A stretch of DNA of 38,896 nt from Natrialba hulunbeirensis JCM 10989 (GCF_000337575.1 NZ_AOIM01000039.1:70131-109026), one strand, 5' to 3'; counted from the stretch's first letter, positions 7,927-15,342 are shown. The notes: generated from the sequence alone by a model not told the origin. Made by a program: numbers and translations.

Positions 7927-8874
7927 TTACGAATCGGCCGCGTCCGCCCGCTCACGAATCCGTTCCGCCTGTGCAATCAACGGCGCATCGATCATCTCCC
8001 CATCGACCTCGAAGACACCCCGTCCCTCACCGTCCGCCTCTCGCTTCGCCTCGAGTACAGCCGTCGCCCACTCGAGTTCCTCGGCTGTCGGCGTGAACGC
8101 CTCGTTGATCGGGGCGACTTGAGCGGGATGGATCGCCAACTTGCCGTCGTAGCCGAGTTGAATTGCGAACTCAGTTTCCTCGATAAGTCCGTCTTCGTCG
8201 CCGAAATCGGTGAAGACCGTATCGATCGCCTGGCAGTCGTGTGCGGCGGCCGCCACGACGACGCGCTCGCGTGCGTAGAGGACTTCCGTTCCCTCGTCGG
8301 TCCGCGTCGCGCCCAGATCCGCCGAGAGGTCTTCGGCACCGAACAGGAGGGCGTCGGTTTCGGGAACGGCCGCGATTTCCGGTGCTGCGAGCACGCCCCG
8401 TGCGTTTTCTATCAGTGCCAGGATGGGGATCTCGAGTGCGTGGGACTCGAGTTCCGCCGCAAGCGTGTGGACGTCATCCGCGGAGCCGGTTTTAGGGAGC
8501 ATGACGCTATCGAGGCGGAAGTCGGTTGGCGAGCTGGCGGTATCGGTGTCGGTGTCAGTGGCAGTGTTGGAGCCGGTGTCGGTATCAGTGTCAGTGTTGG
8601 TGCCGGTGTCGATATCGGTACCACCGCCCGCGATAACCGCAAGGTCGGCCGCCAGCTCGTTGACGGGGGCGTTCACCCGAACACAGACCTCACAGTCGGG
8701 ATCGAACCTCGGGTCAGTCAGAACTTCACGAACGGTTTCTCGTGCCGATTCTTTCTCGGTCGGTGCAACTGCATCTTCGAGGTCGAAGACGATGGTGTCA
8801 GCACCTGCGCTGGGTGCCTTGCGGAGCATATCCGGCTGGTCACCGGGTGTAAAGAGGATACTGCGTCGTACCAT
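7927..8874 (-). CDS. CitE-type HpcH/HpaI aldolase family acyl-CoA lyase
   Basis: The 315-residue protein belongs to the CitE-like CoA-ester lyase family (citryl-, malyl- or citramalyl-CoA lyases), Mg-dependent TIM-barrel enzymes that split a 3-hydroxyacyl-CoA. Visible motifs are RRSILFTPGDQPDM at the N-terminus, VFDLEDAVAP (residues 29-38, metal region), VRVNAP (65-70), LPKT, LIENARGVL with a metal-binding Glu, LFGAEDLSADLG, and KLAIHPAQV. Residues 86-117 are an Asp/Thr/Gly low-complexity insertion encoded by near-repeats. The start is ATG 8874 (MVRRSILF); longer frames to 9057 run into non-coding origin sequence. A MaoC-type hydratase that could be its pathway partner lies about 6 kb away (14881). 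The exact substrate is not determinable. Confidence 0.88.
   Translation of the reverse strand: MVRRSILFTPGDQPDMLRKAPSAGADTIVFDLEDAVAPTEKESARETVREVLTDPRFDPDCEVCVRVNAPVNELAADLAVIAGGGTDIDTGTNTDTDTDTGSNTATDTDTDTASSPTDFRLDSVMLPKTGSADDVHTLAAELESHALEIPILALIENARGVLAAPEIAAVPETDALLFGAEDLSADLGATRTDEGTEVLYARERVVVAAAAHDCQAIDTVFTDFGDEDGLIEETEFAIQLGYDGKLAIHPAQVAPINEAFTPTAEELEWATAVLEAKREADGEGRGVFEVDGEMIDAPLIAQAERIRERADAADS
8523..8622. repeat. In-frame GT-rich hexamer repeats inside the lyase gene
   Basis: Variants of GGTGTC, GGTATC and AGTGTC are repeated across this stretch (minus strand GACACC-type units). They encode alternating Asp-Thr with Gly, Asn and Ala, residues 85-117 of the CitE-type protein. The length is a multiple of three, so the reading frame is kept. 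Confidence 0.75.
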
Positions 8875-9053
8875 AACCGACTGTGTGCGTACCACTACTG
8901 TCAATGTATGGGACATGGGTGAGGAAAGCGGATCGGGGTTGGGAGTGTTGAGGACGGAGATATTGATAAAGACACATTGGGGAAGGGATGGGGTAGGTGA
9001 GGACGTTGGATGGGGGAGCAAGAAGTGTAGAAAGCGGGCCCCTCTCTGAGGAG

Positions 9054-9076
9054 ACACCCCTCATTCAAAGTGAAAT
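9054..9076 (-). promoter_or_regulatory. Origin recognition box A
   Basis: On the minus strand the core reads TTTCACTTTGAATGAGGGG. It matches box B except for one base in the left half and the two bases before the G run. The G tail points toward the lyase gene. Confidence 0.75.
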
Positions 9077-9110
9077 TGGATGGGAGAGAACTGAATGGGT
9101 TGTGTGGCGG

Positions 9111-9133
9111 TTTTCACTCTGAATTGGGGGTGG
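9111..9133 (+). promoter_or_regulatory. Origin recognition box B
   Basis: The core is TTTCACTCTGAATTGGGGG followed by TGG. It is divergent from box A 35 bases away, so the two form a close inverted pair. Confidence 0.8.
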
Positions 9134-9163
9134 ACGATTGACGGACAGTGTCACTCTCGAGTC

Positions 9164-9366
9164 ATGGAGGAGGCTAAATACGAGACTCGAAAAGATCCGA
9201 CAGAGAGTAGGATAAGAGTGGGAAGAGGGAGAGTAGGACAAGATTGGAGAGAAGGAGGAAGTATAGGGTGGGAGTAAAAGCGGGGTAGAAGTAAGAGCAA
9301 CAGGCGTGAGCGAGGAGAAAACAGAGATGGAAAGCGAGTAAGAGAGTGAGTAAGAAAGAGTGGAAG
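9164..9366 (+). repeat. Purine-rich arm of the origin
   Basis: For about 200 bases the plus strand is overwhelmingly A and G (for example AAGAGGGAGAGTAGG and AGAGAGTGAGTAAGAAAGAG). This is unlike any coding region nearby, and it mirrors the pyrimidine-rich stretch at 9722-9980. Confidence 0.8.
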
Positions 9367-9403
9367 CGTCGAAATCCGACAGGCGAAACAGGATTTACCC
9401 CCA

Positions 9404-9428
9404 GGGACCCCTCATTCAGAGTGTATCC
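9404..9428 (-). promoter_or_regulatory. Origin recognition box C (left inner box)
   Basis: On the minus strand it reads ACACTCTGAATGAGGGGTCC. With box D it flanks the AT-rich core in inverted orientation, G tails outward. Confidence 0.8.
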
Positions 9429-9534
9429 TTTCTGTGGGAGGGTGGGGGTGGAGAGAGCGAGGGGGAGTTGCTGATCGCTTCGGGTCTCTGCCAACGTTTG
9501 GTATGAGTTTCTAGTATTCGGAATCTGTTGCTGG

Positions 9535-9625
9535 AACCACAACATTCAAACCATAACTAGAAACGGTTCTAGACTAGAATACATACTGAAGATTTGTTGT
9601 TGAATCGATAATCTACAGTGGAACC
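9535..9625. other. AT-rich centre of origin, candidate unwinding element
   Basis: This is the most AT-rich part of the origin. It contains the inverted repeat CTAGAA-ACGG-TTCTAG at 9557-9572, and GTTTCTAGT (9508-9516) paired with ACTAGAAAC (9556-9564). It sits between boxes C and D, where a duplex unwinding element is expected. Confidence 0.6.
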
Positions 9626-9706
9626 GCCGATGGTGTGTCAATGACGTGCCGATGACCTATCGGGGATAACAGTGAGGGATCGGTCGCTGGAGAGCCACCT
9701 CCCTCC

Positions 9707-9728
9707 AGCGGTACTAGTTGATACCGCT
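9707..9728. repeat. Short inverted repeat at the start of the pyrimidine arm
   Basis: AGCGGTA (9707-9713) and TACCGCT (9722-9728) form a perfect 7-bp stem around an 8-base loop beginning with CTAG. Confidence 0.6.
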
Positions 9729-9980
9729 CTTTCTCACGTCTCTTACCTCCTTCACTCACCCTTATTTTCCCTCCAATCTCCTCCATTCACTCTTCTCTCA
9801 CCCCTCACCATCATCACCCGCTCTCAGCTCACCCCTGTTATCTCCTCCATTCACTCTTCTCTCTCCCCTCTCCATATTCACCCGCTCTCAGCTCTTCTCT
9901 CACCACTCTCACTCGCTCTTCTCTCCCACTTACTTCTCTTCCCATCTCCCTCTCTTCTTCTCCCACCTCACCCCCTATTC
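9722..9980 (+). repeat. Pyrimidine-rich arm of the origin
   Basis: About 250 bases are nearly all C and T on the plus strand, the strand-reversed counterpart of 9164-9366. Because CT-rich triplets rarely make stops, it is open in the orc1 frame, which falsely extends that gene upstream. Confidence 0.8.
9777..9904 (+). repeat. Tandem duplication, 64-bp unit
   Basis: Copy 1 is 9777-9840 and copy 2 is 9841-9904. Both begin TCTCCTCCATTCACTCTTCT; the first 54 bases match with four differences and the last ten diverge. Confidence 0.85.
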
Positions 9981-9988
9981 ATCGCTGC

Positions 9989-10012
9989 CTTTCACTCTGA
10001 ATCAGGGGTGGG
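9989..10012 (+). promoter_or_regulatory. Origin recognition box D (right inner box)
   Basis: The core is TTTCACTCTGAATCAGGGG followed by TGGG. It is the inverted partner of box C and lies about 145 bases before the orc1 start. Confidence 0.8.
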
Positions 10013-10126
10013 CCTGTTCACCACTGATTCGTTCGTTCACATCTTGTATTTCAGCCGTTTCCAGCGCTACTGCAGTCAAATAGAGCCCAGTCGTGATTCA
10101 TTATCAGTCTGCATTCTTTCCCATGG

Positions 10127-10134
10127 TTTTATAA
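10127..10134 (+). promoter_or_regulatory. TATA-like box for orc1/cdc6
   Basis: TTTTATAATA begins at about 10127, 24-31 bases before the ATG at 10158. That spacing gives a leaderless transcript and supports this start. Confidence 0.65.
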
Positions 10135-10157
10135 TACCGGTCTTCCAGAATGGAAGC

Positions 10158-11450
10158 ATGGCTGATACGGCCGGTGGGGACCCGCTCTTCCAATCCCACG
10201 ATCCGATCTTCAATCGGAAGGAACTCCTCCACGTCGGGCACGTCCCCGATGAGGACCGGATCGTCGGTCGGGACAACGAAATCCAGTCCGTTGCCGCCGA
10301 AGTCGGCGCGATCACGCGCGGCGATCCACCGAACAACGTGATGATCTACGGCAAAACCGGAACCGGGAAGAGTCTCATCTCCCGCCACGTCGCCACGCGA
10401 GCCCAGGATGCTGCCAGCAGCAACGAAATCGACTGTGGCGTTCTCTACGTTGACTGCTCTGAAGCGAACACGGAAACGCGTGCGACCCGCCAACTCGCCC
10501 TGAGTCTCAAAGAACAGACCGCCTACCAGGACCACATCCCGCTTCGTGGCGTCGGGACCATGGAGTACTACCAGCACATCTGGCGTATTCTGGAGTCCTT
10601 CTTTGACGCCGTCATCGTCATTTTAGACGAAATCGACAAACTCGATAACAGTAATATCCTGATGCAACTCTCCCGCGCTCGCGAAGCGCGCAAGACGGAC
10701 GCCTACATCGGCGTCATCGGCATCAGTAACAAGGTCCAGTACCGCGAAACCTTAGACGAGCGCATCGACAGCAGCTTCGGCCACCGCGAACTGTTCTTCC
10801 ACCCCTACGATGCTTCCCAGCTTCGCGAAATCATGCGCAACCGCGAGGACGCCTTCCAGCCGGACGTACTCGAGGACGGAACGATCGAACTCTGTGCTGC
10901 ACTCGCGGCGAAGAAACACGGAGACGCACGCAAGGCGATCGAGATTCTGAAGGAAGCGGGCGAGCTGGCGCGGCGAACCGGGTCGGAGTCCGTCTCGGAG
11001 GAACACATCCAGCAGGCCCAGGAGGTAGCCGAGATCAACCGCATCGAGGAGTTGACCAGTGGAGCGACGGTCCACGCCAAACTCGCACTGTACTCGCTCG
11101 CGAGTCGCATCATCACTGGCGACCGCGAGACGTACAAGACCCGAGAGATCTACCAGCGCTACGTCGGTATCTGCGAACTGGTCGCAAACGATCCGATCAC
11201 GGAGAACGGACTCTATCGCCAACTCAAGGAACAGGCGTTCCTCGGCGTCATCGAGTCTGAAAAGACCGGCGGCGGCCGCTCACAGGGGAGTTACCTGCTT
11301 CATCGACTTGTGACGGACCCAAAGCACATCGTCAAGGCGGTCAAACGCGACTCCTCGCTCGAGGACCTACCGTCCTACGAGCAACTCGCAAATGGTGGCG
11401 ACTCCTCGCGAGAGCACGAGGTGGAGACGGATCTGTCTTCGTTCTCGTGA
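10158..11450 (+). CDS. orc1: Orc1/Cdc6 replication initiator ATPase
   Basis: This 430-residue initiator binds origin boxes and loads the MCM helicase. The AAA+ core shows the Walker A motif YGKTGTGKS, Walker B ILDEIDKL, sensor 1 in IGISNK, and sensor 2 Arg in KHGDARKAIEIL. The C-terminal winged-helix domain follows (about residues 310-400: YSLASRIITG to GRSQGSYLLHRL). The start MADTAGGDPLFQSHDPIF at 10158 has a TATA-like box at the right distance; the frame is open up to 9672 only because that stretch is pyrimidine-rich. Origin boxes lie both upstream and downstream, the usual arrangement in which an Orc protein recognises its own adjacent origin. The stop codon falls at the junction of two 23-bp tandem repeats (11426-11471). 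Confidence 0.95.
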   Translation: MADTAGGDPLFQSHDPIFNRKELLHVGHVPDEDRIVGRDNEIQSVAAEVGAITRGDPPNNVMIYGKTGTGKSLISRHVATRAQDAASSNEIDCGVLYVDCSEANTETRATRQLALSLKEQTAYQDHIPLRGVGTMEYYQHIWRILESFFDAVIVILDEIDKLDNSNILMQLSRAREARKTDAYIGVIGISNKVQYRETLDERIDSSFGHRELFFHPYDASQLREIMRNREDAFQPDVLEDGTIELCAALAAKKHGDARKAIEILKEAGELARRTGSESVSEEHIQQAQEVAEINRIEELTSGATVHAKLALYSLASRIITGDRETYKTREIYQRYVGICELVANDPITENGLYRQLKEQAFLGVIESEKTGGGRSQGSYLLHRLVTDPKHIVKAVKRDSSLEDLPSYEQLANGGDSSREHEVETDLSSFS

Positions 11451-11471
11451 CGGACCTGTCCTCGTTCTCGT
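11426..11471 (+). repeat. 23-bp tandem duplication spanning the orc1 stop
   Basis: GACGG-ATCTG-TCTTC-GTTCT-CGT (11426-11448) is followed directly by a second copy (11449-11471) with two differences. The orc1 stop TGA is at 11448-11450, at the junction. Confidence 0.8.
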
Positions 11472-11516
11472 AGTTTTTCGGTCACGCTTGTCTCGCACTG
11501 TCGTTCGTACTCGAGT

Positions 11517-11541
11517 ACAGTCTGAACGACGGGGGTGGGGG
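11517..11541 (+). promoter_or_regulatory. Degenerate origin recognition box F
   Basis: ACAGTCTGAACGACGGGGG keeps the CAGTCTGAA half and the G tail of box E but differs in the middle. It may be a decayed box. Confidence 0.4.
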
Positions 11542-11635
11542 AGAAACGTGGGGGGGTTGCTACACAGACTGTGTGAGCCGGTTGCTCCGTCGTGCGGTGT
11601 GGGGACGGTACAAATCGGTGAGTGTCTGTGTGACG

Positions 11636-11660
11636 CTTTCAGTCTGAATTGGGGGTCTGG
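11636..11660 (+). promoter_or_regulatory. Origin recognition box E, downstream of orc1
   Basis: CTTTCAGTCTGAATTGGGGG matches box B with a single C-to-G change in the left half. It lies 11 bases before the 30-bp tandem repeat. Confidence 0.7.
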
Positions 11661-11670
11661 GTTTGTGTCT

Positions 11671-11760
11671 GAGCCTGGGCGTAGGTCTGTGCCTGAGCCT
11701 GAGCCTGGGCGTAGGTCTGTGCCTGAGCCTGGGCCTGGGTGTAGGTCTGTGCCTGGGTGT
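11671..11760 (+). repeat. Three 30-bp tandem repeats
   Basis: Units 11671-11700 and 11701-11730 are identical and 11731-11760 differs at a few bases; all contain GTAGGTCTGTGCCTG. Partial CTGGGT/CTGAGCC units flank the array. It ends just before the stop of the second glutamate dehydrogenase gene. Confidence 0.9.
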
Positions 11761-11766
11761 GGATAA

Positions 11767-13044
11767 TTATGGCCAGAGCCCGCGTGCCTCGTGTGCTTCT
11801 GCGATGCGCTGTAGTGCGACGATGTACGCCGCATCGCGCCAGGTCACGTCGTTGCGTCCGTACTCGTCACAGACCGCGCCCCAGGCGCGGAGCATCTCCG
11901 TTTCGAGTTCCTCGTGGACGCGTTCTAAACTCCAGGCGCGGCGGTTGATGTCCTGGAGCCACTCGAAGTACGAGACGGTGACGCCGCCCGCGTTCGCGAG
12001 AATGTCCGGGATAACCGGAATGTCTCGGTTCTCGAAGATCTGGTCGGCCGTCGAGGTCGTTGGACCGTTCGCCCCCTCGACGATCATGTCGGCGTTGACG
12101 TTGCGCGCGTTATCGCCGGTGAGTACGTTTCCAATCGCGGCGGGGATGAGCACGTCGACGTCGAGTTCGAGCAGTTCCGCGTTGGTGAGCGACTGCGGAG
12201 CATTGTAGCCCGAGACCATGCCGGGTGTTTCGTCGTGATCTTCCACGTCGTTCGTATCGAGGCCGTCAGGGTCGTAAATCGCGCCGTCGATGTCGGAGAC
12301 GGCAACGATGGAGGCACCGCGTTCGTCCAGATAGCGGGCGGCGTTTGCGCCAACGCTACCGAACCCTTGTACGGCAACAGTCGTTTCGTCGAGATTCCAG
12401 TCGTAGTAGTCGACCGCTTCCGCAGTGATGATACCAACACTCCGGCCAGGCGACTTTTCACGGCCCTGGGAGCCACCGATAACTGGCGGCTTCCCGGTCA
12501 CGACGCCCGGCGTGGTTTCACCTTCCTGCATCGAGTAGGCGTCCATGAACCAGGCCATCGTCTCGGGGTCGGTCCCCATATCCGGTGCCGGGATGTCTTT
12601 CATCGGGCCGATAACGGGTCGAAGCTCCTCGGCGAACCGACGGGTGAGCCGCTCTTTCTCGTCCGTGCTGAGATCCTTCGGGTCAACGACGACGCCACCT
12701 TTCGCGCCGCCGAAGGGGAGATCCATCACGGCACACTTCCAGGTCATCCACATCGAGAGACCGACACACTCCTCCTCGTTGACGGCAGGGTGATAGCGCA
12801 GCCCTCCCTTGTAGGGGCCACGAACGCTGTCGTGGTGGGCGCGGTAGCCGGTGAACATCTCGCGCGTGCCGTCGTCGCGTTCGAGTGGAATCGTAACTCG
12901 GTAGACGCTGGTCGGGTGACGAAGCCGCTCGACGATGCCCTCGTCGACATCCAGGTGGGCGGCCGCGCGCTCGAGTTGGCGACGGGCTGTTTCGACTGCG
13001 CTTTCCTCTTCGTCGGGTTCCGTTGTCGGTTCGGCTGCGGTCAT
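11767..13044 (-). CDS. gdhA: Glutamate dehydrogenase, second copy (GdhA-type)
   Basis: This 425-residue Glu/Leu/Phe/Val dehydrogenase has the same fold and length as GdhB. The substrate region shows [30 protein letters not shown] with the catalytic Lys, and the Rossmann loop [15 protein letters not shown]. The C-terminal block [30 protein letters not shown] is nearly the same as in GdhB. It has an extra acidic N-terminus of about 20 residues ([19 protein letters not shown]). Haloarchaea often keep one copy for glutamate synthesis with NADPH and another for catabolism with NAD; which is which cannot be read here, and the gene symbol is by family resemblance only. It lies 55 bases from a 3 x 30-bp repeat and is divergent from the aldehyde dehydrogenase gene. 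Confidence 0.9.
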   Translation of the reverse strand: MTAAEPTTEPDEEESAVETARRQLERAAAHLDVDEGIVERLRHPTSVYRVTIPLERDDGTREMFTGYRAHHDSVRGPYKGGLRYHPAVNEEECVGLSMWMTWKCAVMDLPFGGAKGGVVVDPKDLSTDEKERLTRRFAEELRPVIGPMKDIPAPDMGTDPETMAWFMDAYSMQEGETTPGVVTGKPPVIGGSQGREKSPGRSVGIITAEAVDYYDWNLDETTVAVQGFGSVGANAARYLDERGASIVAVSDIDGAIYDPDGLDTNDVEDHDETPGMVSGYNAPQSLTNAELLELDVDVLIPAAIGNVLTGDNARNVNADMIVEGANGPTTSTADQIFENRDIPVIPDILANAGGVTVSYFEWLQDINRRAWSLERVHEELETEMLRAWGAVCDEYGRNDVTWRDAAYIVALQRIAEAHEARGLWP

Positions 13045-13335
13045 AGTGAGAGTGGTGAAGGCTGTGCCCGCACAAGACGACGATCAGACGACACCTCGAC
13101 TGAACGTGGTCATACCACGTCGTGTCGGCGTACTGAAACCGCCGGCGGGTGTAGATGTGTGGGTTTCCGACCCATCGCCATAACCCTTGTTACTCCCTCG
13201 TGATTCATGCAATACTTGCTCAAACGAGTGGCCATTGCCGAGTTCTACCTGCTAGCACCGCCAGCAATACGGAACCAGTTCGGCATGAGAGAACTGCCCG
13301 TTCGTTTGAAGCAGTTCCTCGTGGTCGGCTTTCGT

Positions 13336-14736
13336 ATGTCTATCGAGAGTACAAACCCAGCAACCGGTGACGTGATCGAAACGTACGACGAAACGGATGC
13401 GAGCGAACGCGAGAATCGACTCGACCGCGCACAGGCTGCGTTCGAGGAGTGGCGCGACGTACCGATCGAGACGCGCCAGCGGTTGCTCGTGGATGCGGGC
13501 GACATTCTTCGAGAGAACACCGAGGAGTACGCCGAACTGATGACACGAGAGATGGGGAAACCGATCGAGCAGGCCCGCGCCGAGGTCGAGAAGTGTGCCT
13601 GGGTCTGTGACTATTACGGCGAGCACGCAGCCGAGTTCCTGCAGGACGAAGTCGTTGCAGGTGATCCGAACGCCCGAACGGTGGTCGCACATCAGCCGCT
13701 TGGACCGATCCTCGCGATCATGCCGTGGAATTTCCCGTTCTGGCAGGTGTTCCGATTCGCCGCACCGAATCTCGTTGCGGGGAACGTCGGCCTGCTGAAA
13801 CACGCCTCGAACGTCCCCGGTTGCGCACGCGCGATAGAAGATATTTTCCACGAAGCCGGCTTCCCGGCGGACGTTTTCACGACGCTGCTAATCGACTCCA
13901 GTGAAATCGAAGCGGTGATCCAGGACGACCGCGTTCAGGGCGTGACGCTTACTGGAAGCGACGGTGCAGGCCGTGCAGTCGCCGAAACCGCCGGCAGCGA
14001 ACTCAAAAAGACCGTCCTCGAACTCGGCGGCAGCGATCCGTTCGTGGTACTCGAGGACGCCCCGTTGGACGAGACGGTCGAGACGGCAGTTCAGGCGCGA
14101 CTCCTGAACTCGGGACAGTCCTGTATTGCGGCGAAGCGGTTCATCGTCGTCGAGGACGTCTACGACGAGTTCGTCGATCGCTTCGTCGCGGAGATGGACG
14201 CACAGGTCGTCGGTGACCCGCTTGACGAGGAGACGGATATCGGTCCGCAGGCGCGGCCGGATCTGCTCGATCAACTGCACGAGCAGGTACAGGAGACCGT
14301 CGAACAGGGTGGCGAGGTCCGGCTGGGCGGCGAGCCGATGGATCGTGAGGGTGCGTTTTACCCGCCAACCGTGCTGACCAACGTTCCCGAGGACGCACCC
14401 GCCGACCAGGAGGAACTGTTCGGTCCCGTCGCGACGGTGTTTCGGGTTCCCGACGAGGCGGCTGCGATCGAAAAGGCCAACGACACCCGATTCGGTCTCG
14501 GCGCGAGTGTCTGGACTGACGATCTGGAACGCGGTGAGCGCGTTGCCCGCGAGTTCGACTCCGGACTCGCGTTCGTGAACGAACTCGTCAAATCCGATCC
14601 GCGGTTGCCCTTCGGCGGCGTCAAGGACTCGGGCTACGGTCGCGAACTCGCCCGCGACGGGATCCATGAGTTTACCAACACGAAGACGATCTGGGTGCAA
14701 CAGGACGCTGGCGAGGAGTCGGAACTGGTGGACTGA
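13336..14736 (+). CDS. NAD(P)-dependent aldehyde dehydrogenase, succinate-semialdehyde type
   Basis: This 466-residue aldehyde dehydrogenase begins [17 protein letters not shown], the form typical of succinate-semialdehyde dehydrogenases without a long N-terminal extension. Motifs are MPWNFPFW (active-site loop), LLKHASNVP with the cofactor Lys, [23 protein letters not shown] with the general-base Glu, [15 protein letters not shown] with the catalytic Cys, and [13 protein letters not shown] plus [15 protein letters not shown] near the C-terminus. It probably oxidises succinate semialdehyde or a similar aldehyde to feed the TCA cycle; substrate assignment is inference. The in-frame ATG at 13207 is rejected because the family N-terminus starts at 13336. 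The MaoC-type gene follows on the same strand after 145 bases. Confidence 0.9.
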   Translation: MSIESTNPATGDVIETYDETDASERENRLDRAQAAFEEWRDVPIETRQRLLVDAGDILRENTEEYAELMTREMGKPIEQARAEVEKCAWVCDYYGEHAAEFLQDEVVAGDPNARTVVAHQPLGPILAIMPWNFPFWQVFRFAAPNLVAGNVGLLKHASNVPGCARAIEDIFHEAGFPADVFTTLLIDSSEIEAVIQDDRVQGVTLTGSDGAGRAVAETAGSELKKTVLELGGSDPFVVLEDAPLDETVETAVQARLLNSGQSCIAAKRFIVVEDVYDEFVDRFVAEMDAQVVGDPLDEETDIGPQARPDLLDQLHEQVQETVEQGGEVRLGGEPMDREGAFYPPTVLTNVPEDAPADQEELFGPVATVFRVPDEAAAIEKANDTRFGLGASVWTDDLERGERVAREFDSGLAFVNELVKSDPRLPFGGVKDSGYGRELARDGIHEFTNTKTIWVQQDAGEESELVD

Positions 14737-14880
14737 GGACGCTGCGGGTGACGGGCGACACACTGCAGTCCCACACGCGTTCTCGCCGGACCGGTGTGTC
14801 AGCTACGGTGACGGCACAACACCGTAGTTGAGCGCCGCCACTACACTATCTTTTTGAGGCGACCCCGCCACGTCGCACGT

Positions 14881-15342
14881 ATGACCGGTTTGTACTACGA
14901 GGAGTTCACGGTCGGCGAAACGATCGAACACGAACGGAGGCGAACGGTTTCCGAGAGCGACAACCAGCGGTTCTGCGATATGACGATGAATCAGCAACCG
15001 CTGCACTTAGACGACGAGTTTGCAGCCGACACCGACTTCGGTGAACGGCTGGTCAACGGCCTCTACACGATGAGTCTCGCCGTCGGCATTTCGATCCCCG
15101 AGACGACCGACGGGACCATCGTCGCGAATCTCTCGTACGACAACGTCGAACACCCCCATCCCGTATTCCACGGCGATACTCTCCGCGTCCAGTCGACTAT
15201 CACCGACAAGCGCGAGACCAGCGACGGCGAACGCGGTGTCGTCACGATGCACGTTGAAGTGTTCAATCAGGACGACGAACTGGTGTGTGAGTTCGACCGG
15301 ACTGCACTTTCGCTGAAACGGGAGTTCGTCGACGACGAGTGA
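14881..15342 (+). CDS. MaoC family hydratase (itaconyl/mesaconyl-CoA hydratase-like)
   Basis: The 153-residue protein is a single hot-dog-fold hydratase domain starting MTGLYYEEFTVGETIEH. The hydratase motif region reads TMNQQPLHLD, followed by DFGERLVNGLYTMSLAVGIS and HPVFHGDTLRV. In classical R-specific enoyl-CoA hydratases the motif is GDxNPLH. Here the Asp is Asn and the Asn is Gln, a variant I recall from the subfamily paired with CitE-like lyases (C5-dicarboxyl-CoA hydratases). A hydratase plus CitE-type lyase, as with the gene at 7927-8874, would convert an unsaturated dicarboxyl-CoA into two smaller CoA and keto products. The start at 14881 is chosen because a T-rich box (CTATCTTTTT) sits about 30 bases upstream. 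Confidence 0.85.
   Translation: MTGLYYEEFTVGETIEHERRRTVSESDNQRFCDMTMNQQPLHLDDEFAADTDFGERLVNGLYTMSLAVGISIPETTDGTIVANLSYDNVEHPHPVFHGDTLRVQSTITDKRETSDGERGVVTMHVEVFNQDDELVCEFDRTALSLKREFVDDE

Larger units (their letters stand above)
9058..10157. other. Candidate chromosomal replication origin (oriC)
   Basis: This 1.1-kb stretch upstream of orc1/cdc6 has no credible gene. It carries four copies of an origin-box-like sequence (9054-9076, 9111-9133, 9404-9428, 9989-10012). Between the inner pair are a purine-rich arm ending near 9365, an AT-rich centre (about 9535-9625) with short inverted repeats, and a pyrimidine-rich arm (9722-9980). Archaeal origins typically lie beside orc1/cdc6 with inverted origin recognition boxes flanking an AT-rich unwinding element. 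The open frames crossing it are compositional: Leu/Ser/Pro-rich on the plus strand, and not haloarchaeal in amino-acid content. Confidence 0.85.
11451..11766. other. Non-coding right flank of the origin
   Basis: This 316-base gap between orc1 and the convergent glutamate dehydrogenase has no gene. It holds a T-run after the orc1 stop (11474-11478, possible transcript end), a weak origin box (11517-11541), a good origin box (11636-11660) and a 30-bp tandem repeat (11671-11760). Confidence 0.75.

Noticed and set aside
9174-9545. Minus-strand open frame in the origin
   Set aside because: Leu/Phe/Ser-rich, not acidic, explained by purine-rich composition of the plus strand.
9672-10157. In-frame upstream extension of orc1 (162 extra residues)
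   Set aside because: It is Leu/Ser/Pro/His-rich, comes from a pyrimidine-rich stretch, and crosses an origin box; a TATA-like box fixes the start at 10158.
12235-13203. Plus-strand open frame over the second glutamate dehydrogenase gene
   Set aside because: Antisense shadow; codon structure follows the minus-strand enzyme.
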